A stretch of 64,000 nucleotides of DNA. Origin: CAWGHZ01 sp963775315. GTDB lineage: Bacteria; Pseudomonadota; Alphaproteobacteria; MPNO01; DASWLB01. Location: positions 1,488,001-1,552,000 of the forward strand of contig CAVZIN010000007.1 of the NCBI GenBank assembly GCA_963775315.1. The letters run 5' to 3'. The position numbers were made by a program, and so were the translations under genes. Below the pieces are notes generated by a model, which was given only the letters and a program-made list of their open reading frames with translations, was not told the origin of the DNA and did no database searches. Positions 18,513 through 26,530 of this stretch are shown piece by piece (position 1 is the first letter of the stretch; each line of letters opens with the position of its first letter).

Positions 18513-19843
18513 GCGGCCCCGTCCACGTCGTCGGCGGCGGGCTCGCCGGCTCCGAGGCGGCGTGGCAGCTCGCCCGCGCCGGCGTCGCGGTGGTGCTGCA
18601 CGAAATGCGTCCCACGCGCGCCACCGAAGCGCACCAGACCGGCCGGCTTGCCGAGCTCGTCTGCTCCAACTCGTTCCGCTCCGACGACGCCGAGAACAAC
18701 GCGGTCGGGCTGCTCCACGCCGAGATGCGCCGCGCGGGCTCGCTGATCCTCGCGGCCGCCGACGCGCATCGGGTGGGCGCGGGCGGCGCGCTCGCGGTCG
18801 ACCGTGACCTGTTCGCCGCCGAGGTCGAGGCCCGCATCGGCGCCGAGCGGCTGATCACGCTCGCGCGCGGCGAAGTCGCAGGCCTTCCCCCTGCCGATTG
18901 GGACAGCGTGATTGTCGCTACCGGCCCCCTCACTTCCCCCGCTCTCGCCGAGGCGATCCGTACGCTGACCGGCGAGGATGCGCTCGCCTTCTTCGACGCG
19001 ATCGCGCCCATCGTCCACCACGATTCCATCGACATGGGGATCGCCTGGCTGCAGTCGCGCTACGACAAGGGCGGCGCCGACTACGTCAACTGCCCGCTCG
19101 ACGAGGCCGAGTACGGCGCGTTCCTTGACGCGATCGCCGCGGCCGAGAAGACCGAGTTCCGGGAGTGGGAGAAGTCGACACCGTATTTCGAGGGGTGCCT
19201 GCCGATCGAGGTGATGGCGGCGCGCGGTCGCGACACGCTGCGCTTCGGGCCGATGAAGCCGGTGGGCCTCACCGACCCACGCACCGGACGTCGCCCCTAC
19301 GCGGTCGTCCAGCTCCGCCGCGACAACGCGCTGGGCACGCTGTTCAACATCGTCGGGTTCCAGACCAAGCTGAAGCACGCCGAGCAGACCCGCGTGTTCC
19401 GCATGATCCCGGGGCTCGGCGGCGCGCGCTTCGCCCGGCTCGGCGGGCTTCACCGCAACACCTTTCTCAATGCGCCGCGCCTCCTCGACGAGGCGCTCAG
19501 GCTCAAGGCCGACCCCCGTCTCCGCTTCGCGGGCCAGGTGACCGGGGTCGAGGGCTATGTCGAGAGCGCCGCCATCGGCCTCCTCGCCGGGCGGTTCGCC
19601 GCCGCCGAGCGCCGCGGCGACGCGCCCGCGCCGCCGCCGCCGACCACCGCGCTGGGAGCCCTGCTCGGCCACATCACCGGCGGGGCGGAGGCCGAGACCT
19701 TTCAGCCGATGAACGTCAATTTCGGCCTGTTCCCGCCGGTCGATATCCGCGCCAAGGGCAAGGACCGGCGTCGCGAGATGGCGCGGCGCGCGCTCGCCGA
19801 CCTCGACGGCTGGTTGGTCCAGACCCGCGCCGCGGCGGAATGA
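18509..19843 (+). CDS. trmFO: Methylenetetrahydrofolate-tRNA-(uracil-5-)-methyltransferase
   Basis: Folate- and FAD-dependent enzyme that makes m5U54 in the tRNA T-loop. The product is 444 residues. FAD-binding signature VHVVGGGLAGSEAAWQLA at the N-terminus, LHEMRPTRATEAHQT, and the conserved LAELVCSNSFRSD. The C-terminal half has YFEGCLPIEVMAARG, GLHRNTFLN and FAGQVTGVEGYVES, the last carrying the family active-site region. The start is GTG 18509, overlapping the upstream stop as GTGA; no ATG fits. TrmFO replaces SAM-dependent TrmA in Gram-positives and many alphaproteobacteria, so the identification agrees with the inferred lineage. Confidence 0.95.
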   Translation: MSGPVHVVGGGLAGSEAAWQLARAGVAVVLHEMRPTRATEAHQTGRLAELVCSNSFRSDDAENNAVGLLHAEMRRAGSLILAAADAHRVGAGGALAVDRDLFAAEVEARIGAERLITLARGEVAGLPPADWDSVIVATGPLTSPALAEAIRTLTGEDALAFFDAIAPIVHHDSIDMGIAWLQSRYDKGGADYVNCPLDEAEYGAFLDAIAAAEKTEFREWEKSTPYFEGCLPIEVMAARGRDTLRFGPMKPVGLTDPRTGRRPYAVVQLRRDNALGTLFNIVGFQTKLKHAEQTRVFRMIPGLGGARFARLGGLHRNTFLNAPRLLDEALRLKADPRLRFAGQVTGVEGYVESAAIGLLAGRFAAAERRGDAPAPPPPTTALGALLGHITGGAEAETFQPMNVNFGLFPPVDIRAKGKDRRREMARRALADLDGWLVQTRAAAE

Positions 19844-19903
19844 TGCCGTCGGTACTTCGAGATGCAGCCCTTCGGGCTGGTTCTCCGCACGAACGGACCG
19901 CGA

Positions 19904-20749
19904 TCAATAGCGTGCGCGCCTAGCCGCGACGGCGAGCCGCAGCGGGCGCGACAAGCGCTCCGTCCTGCCAAGGGCGGGAGCGAACGGGTCGTGGCCGGCG
20001 CGGGCCAGCCGGTCGAGGTCATGCGACGCCAGCACCGCCGGCAGGAGCGCCGGCAGCGCGCCACGCGGCACGTCGGGCCGGAACCGGCGCGCGGCGGCGA
20101 GCCGGGCGCGCGCCTCGGCGGCGATTCGTTCGACCACGCGCGCGAGCCCCGCGGGCGGGCGGCGCGGGTCGATCCACCCGGCCGCGATGCCTTCCGCGGC
20201 CAGCAGCTCGGCTGGGAAATCGGACCGGCCGGTGCGCGCACGATGGGGCGCCGCGCGCAGCAGCCCGGTCAGCGCCCAGCCGATCCCCACCTCGCGTCCG
20301 GCCGCGTGGGCAGCCGCCTCGCGCACCCCGAGCGCCTCCAGCGCCAGCGCGACCAGAGGGGCGGAGCTTTCCTCGGCATAGGCGACGAGGGCGGCAAGAT
20401 CCGCGGGTGGGGCGTCCTCCAGGTCCTGCTCGCGCGCCTCGATCAGGCGCTCGAACGGGTCACGGCTCAGCCCATGCGCGGCGACGGCGGCGGCGAGGTC
20501 ACGCGCCAGCGGCACGGCGGGGGGCGCGCCGTCATAGATCGCGGCGATCACGTCGCGCCACCATTGCAGCCGCACCCTTCCGGCGATCGGCTCGCGCACC
20601 TGCTCGCGGACCAGCGCGATCTCGTTGTTGAACGCGTAGAGTGCCCACAGCGCCTTCCGCCGCCCCTCGGGGGCGAACAGGCTGGTCAGATAGCGGTCGC
20701 GGTCGAATCGCCTGACCGCCGCGGCGCTCGCTTCGTCTGTGTCGGCCAT
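19904..20749 (-). CDS. Squalene/phytoene-synthase-fold protein, NDUFAF6-like
   Basis: Product of 281 residues with the trans-isoprenyl-synthase fold. The opening RYLTSLFAPEGRRKALWALYAFNNEIALVRE and the Trp-rich RLQWWRDVIAAIYDG match the NDUFAF6 group, known in mitochondria as a complex I assembly factor. The aspartate-rich DDxxD motifs needed for prenyl condensation are not present in the expected places. A synthase activity is therefore doubtful, and an assembly role is inferred by homology. The start is ATG 20749. The gene is divergent from the hpnC-like gene, 54 bases apart, so two members of the same fold superfamily sit back to back. Confidence 0.8.
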   Translation of the reverse strand: MADTDEASAAAVRRFDRDRYLTSLFAPEGRRKALWALYAFNNEIALVREQVREPIAGRVRLQWWRDVIAAIYDGAPPAVPLARDLAAAVAAHGLSRDPFERLIEAREQDLEDAPPADLAALVAYAEESSAPLVALALEALGVREAAAHAAGREVGIGWALTGLLRAAPHRARTGRSDFPAELLAAEGIAAGWIDPRRPPAGLARVVERIAAEARARLAAARRFRPDVPRGALPALLPAVLASHDLDRLARAGHDPFAPALGRTERLSRPLRLAVAARRARY

Positions 20750-20803
20750 GGCCGTTATGATATCTAGTTCGCCGAACCGGATCGCCAATCTCCGCATCAG
20801 CCC

Positions 20804-21550
20804 ATGTCGGCCCTGAGCCTTACCGATCGCGCGTCTCCCGACCCGCTCGCGCCCCAGGCGCTGGAGGCGGCGCCGCCGCTGTGGCTGCTGACACCCGTAA
20901 TGCGCGACTACGTCGCCGCCACCATTGCCTTCGTGGCCAACGCGGAGGCGGGGACGGCGCGCGTCACCGCCCCCGGCCAGGGGATCGACGCCGCGACCGC
21001 CGGGCGCATCGTCGAGGCGTTCGAAAAGCCGAAGCGCACGCCGCGCTTCCGCCGCTGGAGCGAGCTGCTCGCCTGGTGCCGCTTCGCCGCCGGTCCGGCG
21101 GCCCGCCACGTGCTGGCCGTCCATGGCGAAGGAGCGGGATTCGTGCCCGCCGCCGAGGCGCTGGCGACCGCGGCGATGCTGCTGCGCGTGGTGCGACATT
21201 GCCGCACGGACTACGAGGCCGGGCGCGTCTTCCTGCCGGCCGACTGGCTGCGCGAGGCGAAGTGCGACGAGGCCGCGCTGGGGGCGAAGCGGGCGAGCCC
21301 CGAGCTTCGCGCCGTGCTCGACCGGGTGATCGAGCGCGCCGAACGGATGATTTCCGAGGCGCGGCCCGCGCTGATGGCGGTGCGCGAGCCGGGGTTGAAG
21401 CGCTGGGCTGCCGTCGCGCTGGCCCTGGCCGGGGCCTGGGCGCGGGTGCTGCGCCGGTCCGATCCGCTGCGCCGGACGCCGGCACCGTCGAAGGCGCGGC
21501 GCCTCATCTGCCTCGCCACCGGCACGTTGCGGGCGGCGCGCGCCTCGTGA
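20804..21550 (+). CDS. HpnC-like squalene synthase family protein lacking aspartate motifs
   Basis: Product of 248 residues. The middle and C-terminal parts follow HpnC: WSELLAWCRFAAGPAARHVL, VHGEGAGFVPAAEALATAAM, then GRVFLPADWLREAK and RASPELRAVLDRVIERAERM. Both catalytic aspartate clusters appear lost. The first (normally like ARNADDIAD) reads IAFVANAEAGTA. The second (normally QDCxxDY) reads VRHCRTDYEAG and keeps only one Asp. The protein is also shorter than a typical 270-300-residue HpnC. It overlaps hpnE by four bases (GTGA), so both are still expressed together. It may be inactive, regulatory, or a reshaped enzyme. The HpnD partner is not in the window. Confidence 0.65.
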   Translation: MSALSLTDRASPDPLAPQALEAAPPLWLLTPVMRDYVAATIAFVANAEAGTARVTAPGQGIDAATAGRIVEAFEKPKRTPRFRRWSELLAWCRFAAGPAARHVLAVHGEGAGFVPAAEALATAAMLLRVVRHCRTDYEAGRVFLPADWLREAKCDEAALGAKRASPELRAVLDRVIERAERMISEARPALMAVREPGLKRWAAVALALAGAWARVLRRSDPLRRTPAPSKARRLICLATGTLRAARAS

Positions 21551-22836
21551 ACGGCACGCTGCACGTCGTCGGCGCCGGGCTCTCCGGCCTGTCCTGCGCC
21601 CTCACGGCCGCGCGCGCCGGCCAGAAGGTCGTCCTCTACGAGGCGGCGGGCCGCGCCGGCGGGCGCTGCCGCTCGTTCCACGACGAGAGCGTCGGACGGC
21701 TGATCGACAACGGCAACCACATGCTGATGGGCGCGAACGACGCCACGCGCGCCTATCTCGCCGATATCGGCCAGGCGAACGCGATCGCCGAGATCGCGCC
21801 CGCCGCCTTCCCCTTCGTCGACGTCGCGACCGGCGCGCGCTGGGAGCTGCGCCCCTCGCCCGGCCGCCTGCCACTGTGGCTGTTCGACGCCGGCCGCCGC
21901 GTTCCGGGCACCCGCGCCGGCGAATACCTGCACGACGCGCTGGCGCTCGCCCGCGCTGGTGACGGCGCGACCGTCGCCGACTGCGTCTCGCGCGCGAGCC
22001 TCCTCTACGAGCGGCTGTGGCAGCCGCTGGCGCGCGCGGTGCTCAACACCGACGCGACCGAGGCTTCGGCGCGGCTGCTGTGGCGCGTCGTCGCGGCGAC
22101 CTTCCTGAAGGGCGAGGCAGCGGCACGCCCGACCGTGTTCCCCAGCGGCCTTTCGCCGACCCTGATCGAGCCCGCCGTCGCGACCCTCGGTGCGCGTGGC
22201 GCAGAGATACGCTACCAGGCGCGCTGCCGCGGCCTCGAGCATTACAAGGACCGGGTGATCGGGCTGCAGTTCCCCGAGGGGCTGCTGCGCCTCGGATCGG
22301 AGGACGCGGTGGCGCTCGCCGTGCCGCCGGATGCCTGCGCCGAGTTGTGGCCCGACTGCGGCGCGCCGCGCCGGTCGCATGCCATCGTCAACGCGCACTA
22401 CCGGCTGGACCGGAGGGTCGCGCTGCCCGGCGGGCGGCCGGTGCTGGGGCTGGTGGGCTGCGACGCGCAGTGGCTGTTCGCGCGCGAGGACGTGCTCTCG
22501 GTGACCGTGAGCGCCGCCGACGAGCTGGCGGACCGGCCGGGCCACGAGGTGGCGACGATCCTCTGGTCCGACTGCTGCAAGGCTCTCGGCCGCAACCTGG
22601 GACGCACGCCGCCCTGGCGCGTGGTGAAGGAAAAGCGCGCGACCTTCGCCCAGACCCCCGACGCGGTGCGAAACCGCCCGGGCCCGACCACCGCCCTCGC
22701 CAACCTGGTGCTGGCGGGCGACTGGACGGCGACTGGCCTTCCCGCCACCATCGAGGGCAGCGTGCGCTCGGGCGTCGCCGCCGCCGAGGCGGCGCTCGCC
22801 GCCATCGCCCGCGCGCGGCTCGACGCCGCCGCATGA
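21547..22836 (+). CDS. hpnE: Hydroxysqualene dehydroxylase HpnE-like FAD protein
   Basis: FAD-dependent amine-oxidase-fold enzyme; in the HpnCDE route it reduces hydroxysqualene to squalene, the hopanoid precursor. The product is 429 residues: dinucleotide motif LHVVGAGLSGLSCALTAARA at the N-terminus, GRAGGRCRSF, and the HpnE-typical LIDNGNHMLMGAN. The substrate region is around WQPLARAVLNTDATEASARL, and the C-terminal FAD contact is LVLAGDWTATGLPATIEGS. The start is GTG 21547, overlapping the hpnC-like stop. Unlike its neighbour this gene looks intact. Related FAD desaturases of carotenoid synthesis are the main alternative, but the NGNH signature favours HpnE. Confidence 0.8.
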   Translation: MNGTLHVVGAGLSGLSCALTAARAGQKVVLYEAAGRAGGRCRSFHDESVGRLIDNGNHMLMGANDATRAYLADIGQANAIAEIAPAAFPFVDVATGARWELRPSPGRLPLWLFDAGRRVPGTRAGEYLHDALALARAGDGATVADCVSRASLLYERLWQPLARAVLNTDATEASARLLWRVVAATFLKGEAAARPTVFPSGLSPTLIEPAVATLGARGAEIRYQARCRGLEHYKDRVIGLQFPEGLLRLGSEDAVALAVPPDACAELWPDCGAPRRSHAIVNAHYRLDRRVALPGGRPVLGLVGCDAQWLFAREDVLSVTVSAADELADRPGHEVATILWSDCCKALGRNLGRTPPWRVVKEKRATFAQTPDAVRNRPGPTTALANLVLAGDWTATGLPATIEGSVRSGVAAAEAALAAIARARLDAAA

Positions 22837-22988
22837 ATTTTCCATAACGCCGCTTGACCGGCGCCCCCGCCGGGAACAGCATTGCCGCGAATCGCGCCCA
22901 AGGCTTAGTGTGATCGCGGCAAAATGCCGCGGAGGCGTTCTAGCGCAACAACTTCATCACGCGTCGAATCCGTAGGGGGAGTCCGGAT

Positions 22989-23588
22989 ATGGCCAAGATT
23001 CTGCAAAACTTGAATCAGTGCGTCATCACGGGGTTCGTTCTGCTCGTGATTGTGATTGCCATCGTGGCGGGCGCCTATGGCGGGGCGGGTGCCAGCTTCG
23101 ACTATGCGTGGTGGGCAGCCCTGGTGCGCTGGTGCCACGTCATCAGCGGCATCATGTGGATCGGGCTTCTGTATTATTTCAACTTCGTCCAGACCCCGAC
23201 CATGCCGAAAATCCCGGAGAATCTGCGTCCCGGTGTGACGGGCCACATCCTCCCGTCGGCGCTGTTTTGGTTCCGCTGGGGCGCGATGTCGACCATCGTG
23301 TTCGGGCTGATCCTGGCTTGGCTGAACGGCTACATCGTGGATGCGATCTGCCTCGGCATCACCGACCACGTCGCCAAGCACACCCAGATCGGCATCGGAA
23401 TGTGGCTGGGCGCGATCATGTGGTTCAACGTCTGGTTCGTGATCTGGCCGAACCAGAAGGTCGTGCTGGGGCTCTCCGAGGGCGACAAGGCCAAGTCGGG
23501 CCGCACCGCCGGACTGTTCTCGCGCACCAACACGCTGCTCTCGATCCCGATGCTCTGGTGCATGGTGACGACCCAGAACATCTTCTGA
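22989..23588 (+). CDS. Stand-alone urate-oxidase-N (PuuD-type) membrane protein
   Basis: Product of 199 residues with about five membrane helices. It matches the N-terminal membrane domain of the urate hydroxylase PuuD (Urate_ox_N): WWAALVRWCHVISGIMWIGL, LYYFNFVQTPTM, ILPSALFWFRWGA, and IGMWLGAIMWFNVWFVIWPN. Full-length PuuD carries a C-terminal cytochrome c domain; here the chain ends soon after the last helix and has no CxxCH. Whether the short form oxidises urate is unknown. The start is ATG 22989 behind GTAGGGGGAGTCCGGAT. It is followed by a clear terminator, so it forms its own transcript. No purine-catabolism genes are nearby. Confidence 0.8.
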   Translation: MAKILQNLNQCVITGFVLLVIVIAIVAGAYGGAGASFDYAWWAALVRWCHVISGIMWIGLLYYFNFVQTPTMPKIPENLRPGVTGHILPSALFWFRWGAMSTIVFGLILAWLNGYIVDAICLGITDHVAKHTQIGIGMWLGAIMWFNVWFVIWPNQKVVLGLSEGDKAKSGRTAGLFSRTNTLLSIPMLWCMVTTQNIF

Positions 23589-23610
23589 TCGGCGCCAAGC
23601 CGCGTAACGA

Positions 23611-23637
23611 AGGGCGGGCCCGAGGGTCCGCCCTTTT
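23611..23637 (+). terminator. Rho-independent terminator after the PuuD-type gene
   Basis: Ten-base stem AGGGCGGGCC / GGTCCGCCCT (one G-U pair) with a short CGAG loop, running into TTTT at 23634-23637. It is 22 bases after the stop codon. Confidence 0.9.
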
Positions 23638-23885
23638 CGTCCTGGCCAGCGATCAATCCGTGACCCGGCGGCGGAATCGTGAGAATTTCACCCAACGCAA
23701 GGGTTCAGGACTCGATCGTGGACGATATCCGTCTCGACATGCGCGGTCGCCTGGCGCCCGCCCGGGAGCGGATAAACTCCCGCGGCGCGCCGTTGCCGAT
23801 CATCGAACCGCGGCACCGCGGGCGCGGAAGATTGGGCCAGTACCTCCTGCGCTGGACTCAGCCGGCCAACGGACAGAGGAAGGCG

Positions 23886-24356
23886 GTGCGCGTGGCGAGA
23901 ACCATATTGGCGGTCGAAGACGACCCCCTCAACCTGCGCCTGTTCCGCGACATGCTGACCTGGCAGGGCTACGAGACCATCGAGGCCACCAATGCCGCGC
24001 AGGCGCTCGCCGCGGTCGACACCTGCACGCCCGACCTGGTGCTGCTCGACATCCAGCTCCCCGGCCTCTCGGGTCTCGACGTCGTGCGCCACTTCAAGGA
24101 GGACCTTCGGCTTCGCGCAGTGCCGATCATCGCGGTGACCGCCCTCGCGCTGCGCAGCCACGAGGCGACGATCCGCGCATCCGGCGTGAACGACTACGTC
24201 ACCAAGCCGTTCGCGATTTCCGACCTGATGGAGATCGTCCGGCGCCATTTGCCGCCGGACGGCGATGCGCCCCTTCCGGACGAAGGCGCGACCGACGAGA
24301 CTGCGGACGACTTGCCGCCCTGGTCCGTGTCGCCGGGATTCTCCTTCGACCGCTGA
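23886..24356 (+). CDS. Single-domain response regulator (CheY/DivK-like)
   Basis: Product of 156 residues: one receiver domain and a short acidic tail, with no DNA-binding or enzyme output domain. Acidic pocket AVEDDPLNL, phospho-acceptor Asp in DLVLLDIQLPGL, switch Thr in AVTALALRSHE, and invariant Lys in YVTKPFAISD. The start is GTG 23886, five bases after AGAGGA; a second GTG six bases on is possible. The frame stays open back to 23679, but that stretch lacks domain sequence. No histidine kinase is nearby, so the phosphodonor is unknown. DivK-like adaptor behaviour is suggested by the layout and by mipZ next door, but it is not proven. Confidence 0.85.
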   Translation: MRVARTILAVEDDPLNLRLFRDMLTWQGYETIEATNAAQALAAVDTCTPDLVLLDIQLPGLSGLDVVRHFKEDLRLRAVPIIAVTALALRSHEATIRASGVNDYVTKPFAISDLMEIVRRHLPPDGDAPLPDEGATDETADDLPPWSVSPGFSFDR

Positions 24357-24461
24357 GAAGAACGGCGGCGCGCCCGACGCCGTCCGCCGATGTTTCACCT
24401 CAGCGAAAACGCTGTCGCGCAGAACGCAACATTCGCGCGCGCATTCCGCAATCGTCTTGGC

Positions 24462-24489
24462 GATTCGACTTGGTGTCGATAACTATAAT
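24462..24489 (+). promoter_or_regulatory. Putative mipZ promoter with GANTC (CcrM/GcrA-type) site
   Basis: A perfect TATAAT (24484-24489) lies 39 bases before the mipZ ATG, in an unusually AT-rich island. Exactly 17 bases upstream is GATTC (24462-24466), a GANTC methylation site in the -35 position. In Caulobacter mipZ belongs to the GcrA/CcrM regulon, whose promoters carry GANTC near -35/-10. Confidence 0.55.
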
Positions 24490-24528
24490 TTTCACTTGCG
24501 ATGAAGCAATGTTGAACGGGGGCGGCGC

Positions 24529-25371
24529 ATGGAAGGCACGGCAGTCACCGGCAGCGAGGCCGGTCGGCCCATTGTCATCGTCATCGGAAACGAGAAAGGC
24601 GGTACCGGCAAGTCCACGACCGCGATCCATCTGACCGTCGCCCTGCTCAACAAGGGCTATCGCGTCGCCACGCTCGACCTCGACCCGCGCCAGCGGACCT
24701 TCACCCGCTTCATCGAGAACCGGCGCAACTACGCCCACGAGACCGACACGCCGCTCGCCCTGCCGACGCATACCGTCACCGATCCGCTGGAAGGCAGCGA
24801 GGTCTCGGCGCTGGTCGTCGCGCGGGCGCGCATGGCCGCGACGCTTCGCGCCCACGACAGCTACGACGTTATGGTGGTCGACACGCCCGGCAGCGAGTCC
24901 GCTTTGTCGCGTGCCGGCCACGAAATCGCCGACGTTCTGGTCACGCCGCTCAACGACAGCCTGGTGGACATCGACGTGCTGGCGCGCATCGACTGGGAGG
25001 CTCGCACGGTGCTCGAGCCCAGCGTCTACAGCCGCTTCGTCGCCGAATGCCGCTCGCGCCGCAGCGGACAGGAGCCCGCGCCGCTGCGCTGGATCGTGTT
25101 CCGCAACCGGCTGGCGCATATCGGCTCGCGCAACATGCGCGACATCGACGGGCTGATGGAGCTTCTCTCCGACCGCATCGGGTTCGAGGTGTCGCAGGGT
25201 TTCGGCGAGCGGGTGATCTTCCGCGAGCTGTTCCCGCGCGGTCTTACCGTGCTGGACCTGCCGCCGGAGGCCGGCCGCAATGGCGAGCCGGCATCCAGCC
25301 ATCGCGCGGCCATCGCCGAACTGTCGACCATCGTCGAGGCCGTCGCCCCGCGCCAGCCAGCGCTCGCGTAG
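24529..25371 (+). CDS. mipZ: Division-plane positioning ATPase MipZ
   Basis: ParA/MinD-superfamily ATPase that forms a gradient from the ParB-bound poles and inhibits FtsZ away from midcell. The product is 280 residues. It has the deviant Walker A in VIGNEKGGTGKSTTAIHL (residues 19-36), LDLDPRQRTFTRFIENRR (switch I region), the DTPGSES Walker B equivalent, and VTPLNDSLVDIDVL. The C-terminal half with GFEVSQGFGERVIFRELFPRG is characteristic of MipZ rather than of plasmid ParA. The start is ATG 24529. No parB is adjacent, as is usual for mipZ. A GC hairpin follows the gene. Confidence 0.92.
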   Translation: MEGTAVTGSEAGRPIVIVIGNEKGGTGKSTTAIHLTVALLNKGYRVATLDLDPRQRTFTRFIENRRNYAHETDTPLALPTHTVTDPLEGSEVSALVVARARMAATLRAHDSYDVMVVDTPGSESALSRAGHEIADVLVTPLNDSLVDIDVLARIDWEARTVLEPSVYSRFVAECRSRRSGQEPAPLRWIVFRNRLAHIGSRNMRDIDGLMELLSDRIGFEVSQGFGERVIFRELFPRGLTVLDLPPEAGRNGEPASSHRAAIAELSTIVEAVAPRQPALA

Positions 25372-25385
25372 ACCTGTTCCACGGG

Positions 25386-25409
25386 GGCCGGCCGGTTCTC
25401 CGGCCGGCC
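25386..25409 (+). terminator. GC hairpin after mipZ
   Basis: Perfect ten-base stem GGCCGGCCGG / CCGGCCGGCC around a TTCT loop, 14 bases after the mipZ stop. Only a weak T stretch (GTTCGG) follows, so termination efficiency is uncertain. Confidence 0.5.
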
Positions 25410-25497
25410 GTTCGGTGCGCCCGCAACGGACGTTGGAGCCTTGCGGGTGCGACGTGCTAAGTTTGCGGCGCCGGGCGGCCATTCGACTGGGGGCACG

Positions 25498-26454
25498 GTG
25501 GCGGACGAAGAAGAAGCGCCCAGAAGGGCGCGGGACAGGCGCCAGGCAGGCACAGACCGCGACGACCGGCGAGGCTGGATCTGGCTTCTCGCGCTGGTGG
25601 AGCTTGGCGGAATCGTGCTGCTCGCCACCGGGCGCGGCGAGACCTACCGCGGCTTTCTCGGAATCCTCGGCGCCGCGCTGCTGATCGCCGTCGCGGCCAT
25701 CTCGGCCGGCGGTGTCCTTGGCCTGCTGTTCGCCCTGCCGCGCACGGCCGCCGCCGACGGGTCGCGCAGCACGCTGGCCGGGCTCGCCGACTGGCTGCCG
25801 CTGCTGGTCATCGGCGCGGCGCTGGTCGATGCGAAGGACCTGGTCGGCTGGGTCGGCGCCCAGGGCGCACGCACCGGCGCGGCGCTCGGGCTCGGCGGCG
25901 AGGCGGGCTCCGTGATCGGGGCCGCGATCGTCGGGTTCAACGCGCTGTTCGGCTTTCTCGCCTTCTTCATCTACGTCCGGCCAGGGGAACGGGCGGACAC
26001 GGCACCGCCACCCCTGCCCGCCTCCGCCGCGGCGCCTGCGTCGGGTCCCGCGCCCGATGCCGCGCTCCGCGCAGCGACAAGGGCGGCCTCGATCCTCGGC
26101 GCGCTCTACCAGCCGCCGCCGGGCGGGTACGAGCAGGCGATCCGCGAGGCGCGGGCCTTCCTCCGCAATCCGGCCAACGAGCGCAACGCGACGATCTGGA
26201 TGTATCTCGCCTGCGCCTATGGGCAAAAGCATGCCGACCTGCAGATGACCGCGACGGGCGCCGAGCTTGGCCGGCTGGCGCAGGGGGCGATCGACGCAGT
26301 GCGCCGGGCGCGGCGCTACGACCCCGACCTCAAGGACGCGATGCGGGCGCTGTGGGACCCGAACGACGAGAACCACATCGAGGGCGAGAACGACCTGCAG
26401 TCGTTCCACGACAATGCGCGCCTACGCGAACTGTTCGCCGACGAGCTGCTATAG
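25498..26454 (+). CDS. Membrane protein of unknown function with C-terminal helical domain
   Basis: Product of 318 residues in three parts. A charged N-terminal tail (ADEEEAPRRARDRRQ) is followed by about four membrane helices (roughly 27-45, 53-81, 97-112 and 137-160). A Pro/Ala linker (about 168-187) leads to a soluble helical domain with TPR-like spacing (WMYLACAYGQKHADLQM, AIDAVRRARRYDPDLKDAMR). I recognise no family. The start is GTG 25498 with GGGGGCACG upstream; an in-frame TTG at 25441 is less likely. It follows mipZ on the same strand, but a hairpin separates them. The layout suggests a membrane anchor presenting a protein-interaction domain. Confidence 0.55.
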   Translation: MADEEEAPRRARDRRQAGTDRDDRRGWIWLLALVELGGIVLLATGRGETYRGFLGILGAALLIAVAAISAGGVLGLLFALPRTAAADGSRSTLAGLADWLPLLVIGAALVDAKDLVGWVGAQGARTGAALGLGGEAGSVIGAAIVGFNALFGFLAFFIYVRPGERADTAPPPLPASAAAPASGPAPDAALRAATRAASILGALYQPPPGGYEQAIREARAFLRNPANERNATIWMYLACAYGQKHADLQMTATGAELGRLAQGAIDAVRRARRYDPDLKDAMRALWDPNDENHIEGENDLQSFHDNARLRELFADELL

Positions 26455-26530
26455 GCCAAGACCCTGGCCCTTGCCGGCGCGCCGACCTAGACTGCCGCCA
26501 CCCGACCGAAAGCACCGGAAAGGCCCGCGC

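Noticed and set aside
18509..19843. Gid/GidA-type tRNA modification protein instead of TrmFO
   Set aside because: Length (444) and the LAELVCSNSFRSD motif fit TrmFO; GidA/MnmG is over 600 residues.
24529..25371. Plasmid or chromosomal ParA with partner ParB
   Set aside because: No parB nearby, and the DLDPRQRTFTRFIENR and C-terminal motifs are those of MipZ.
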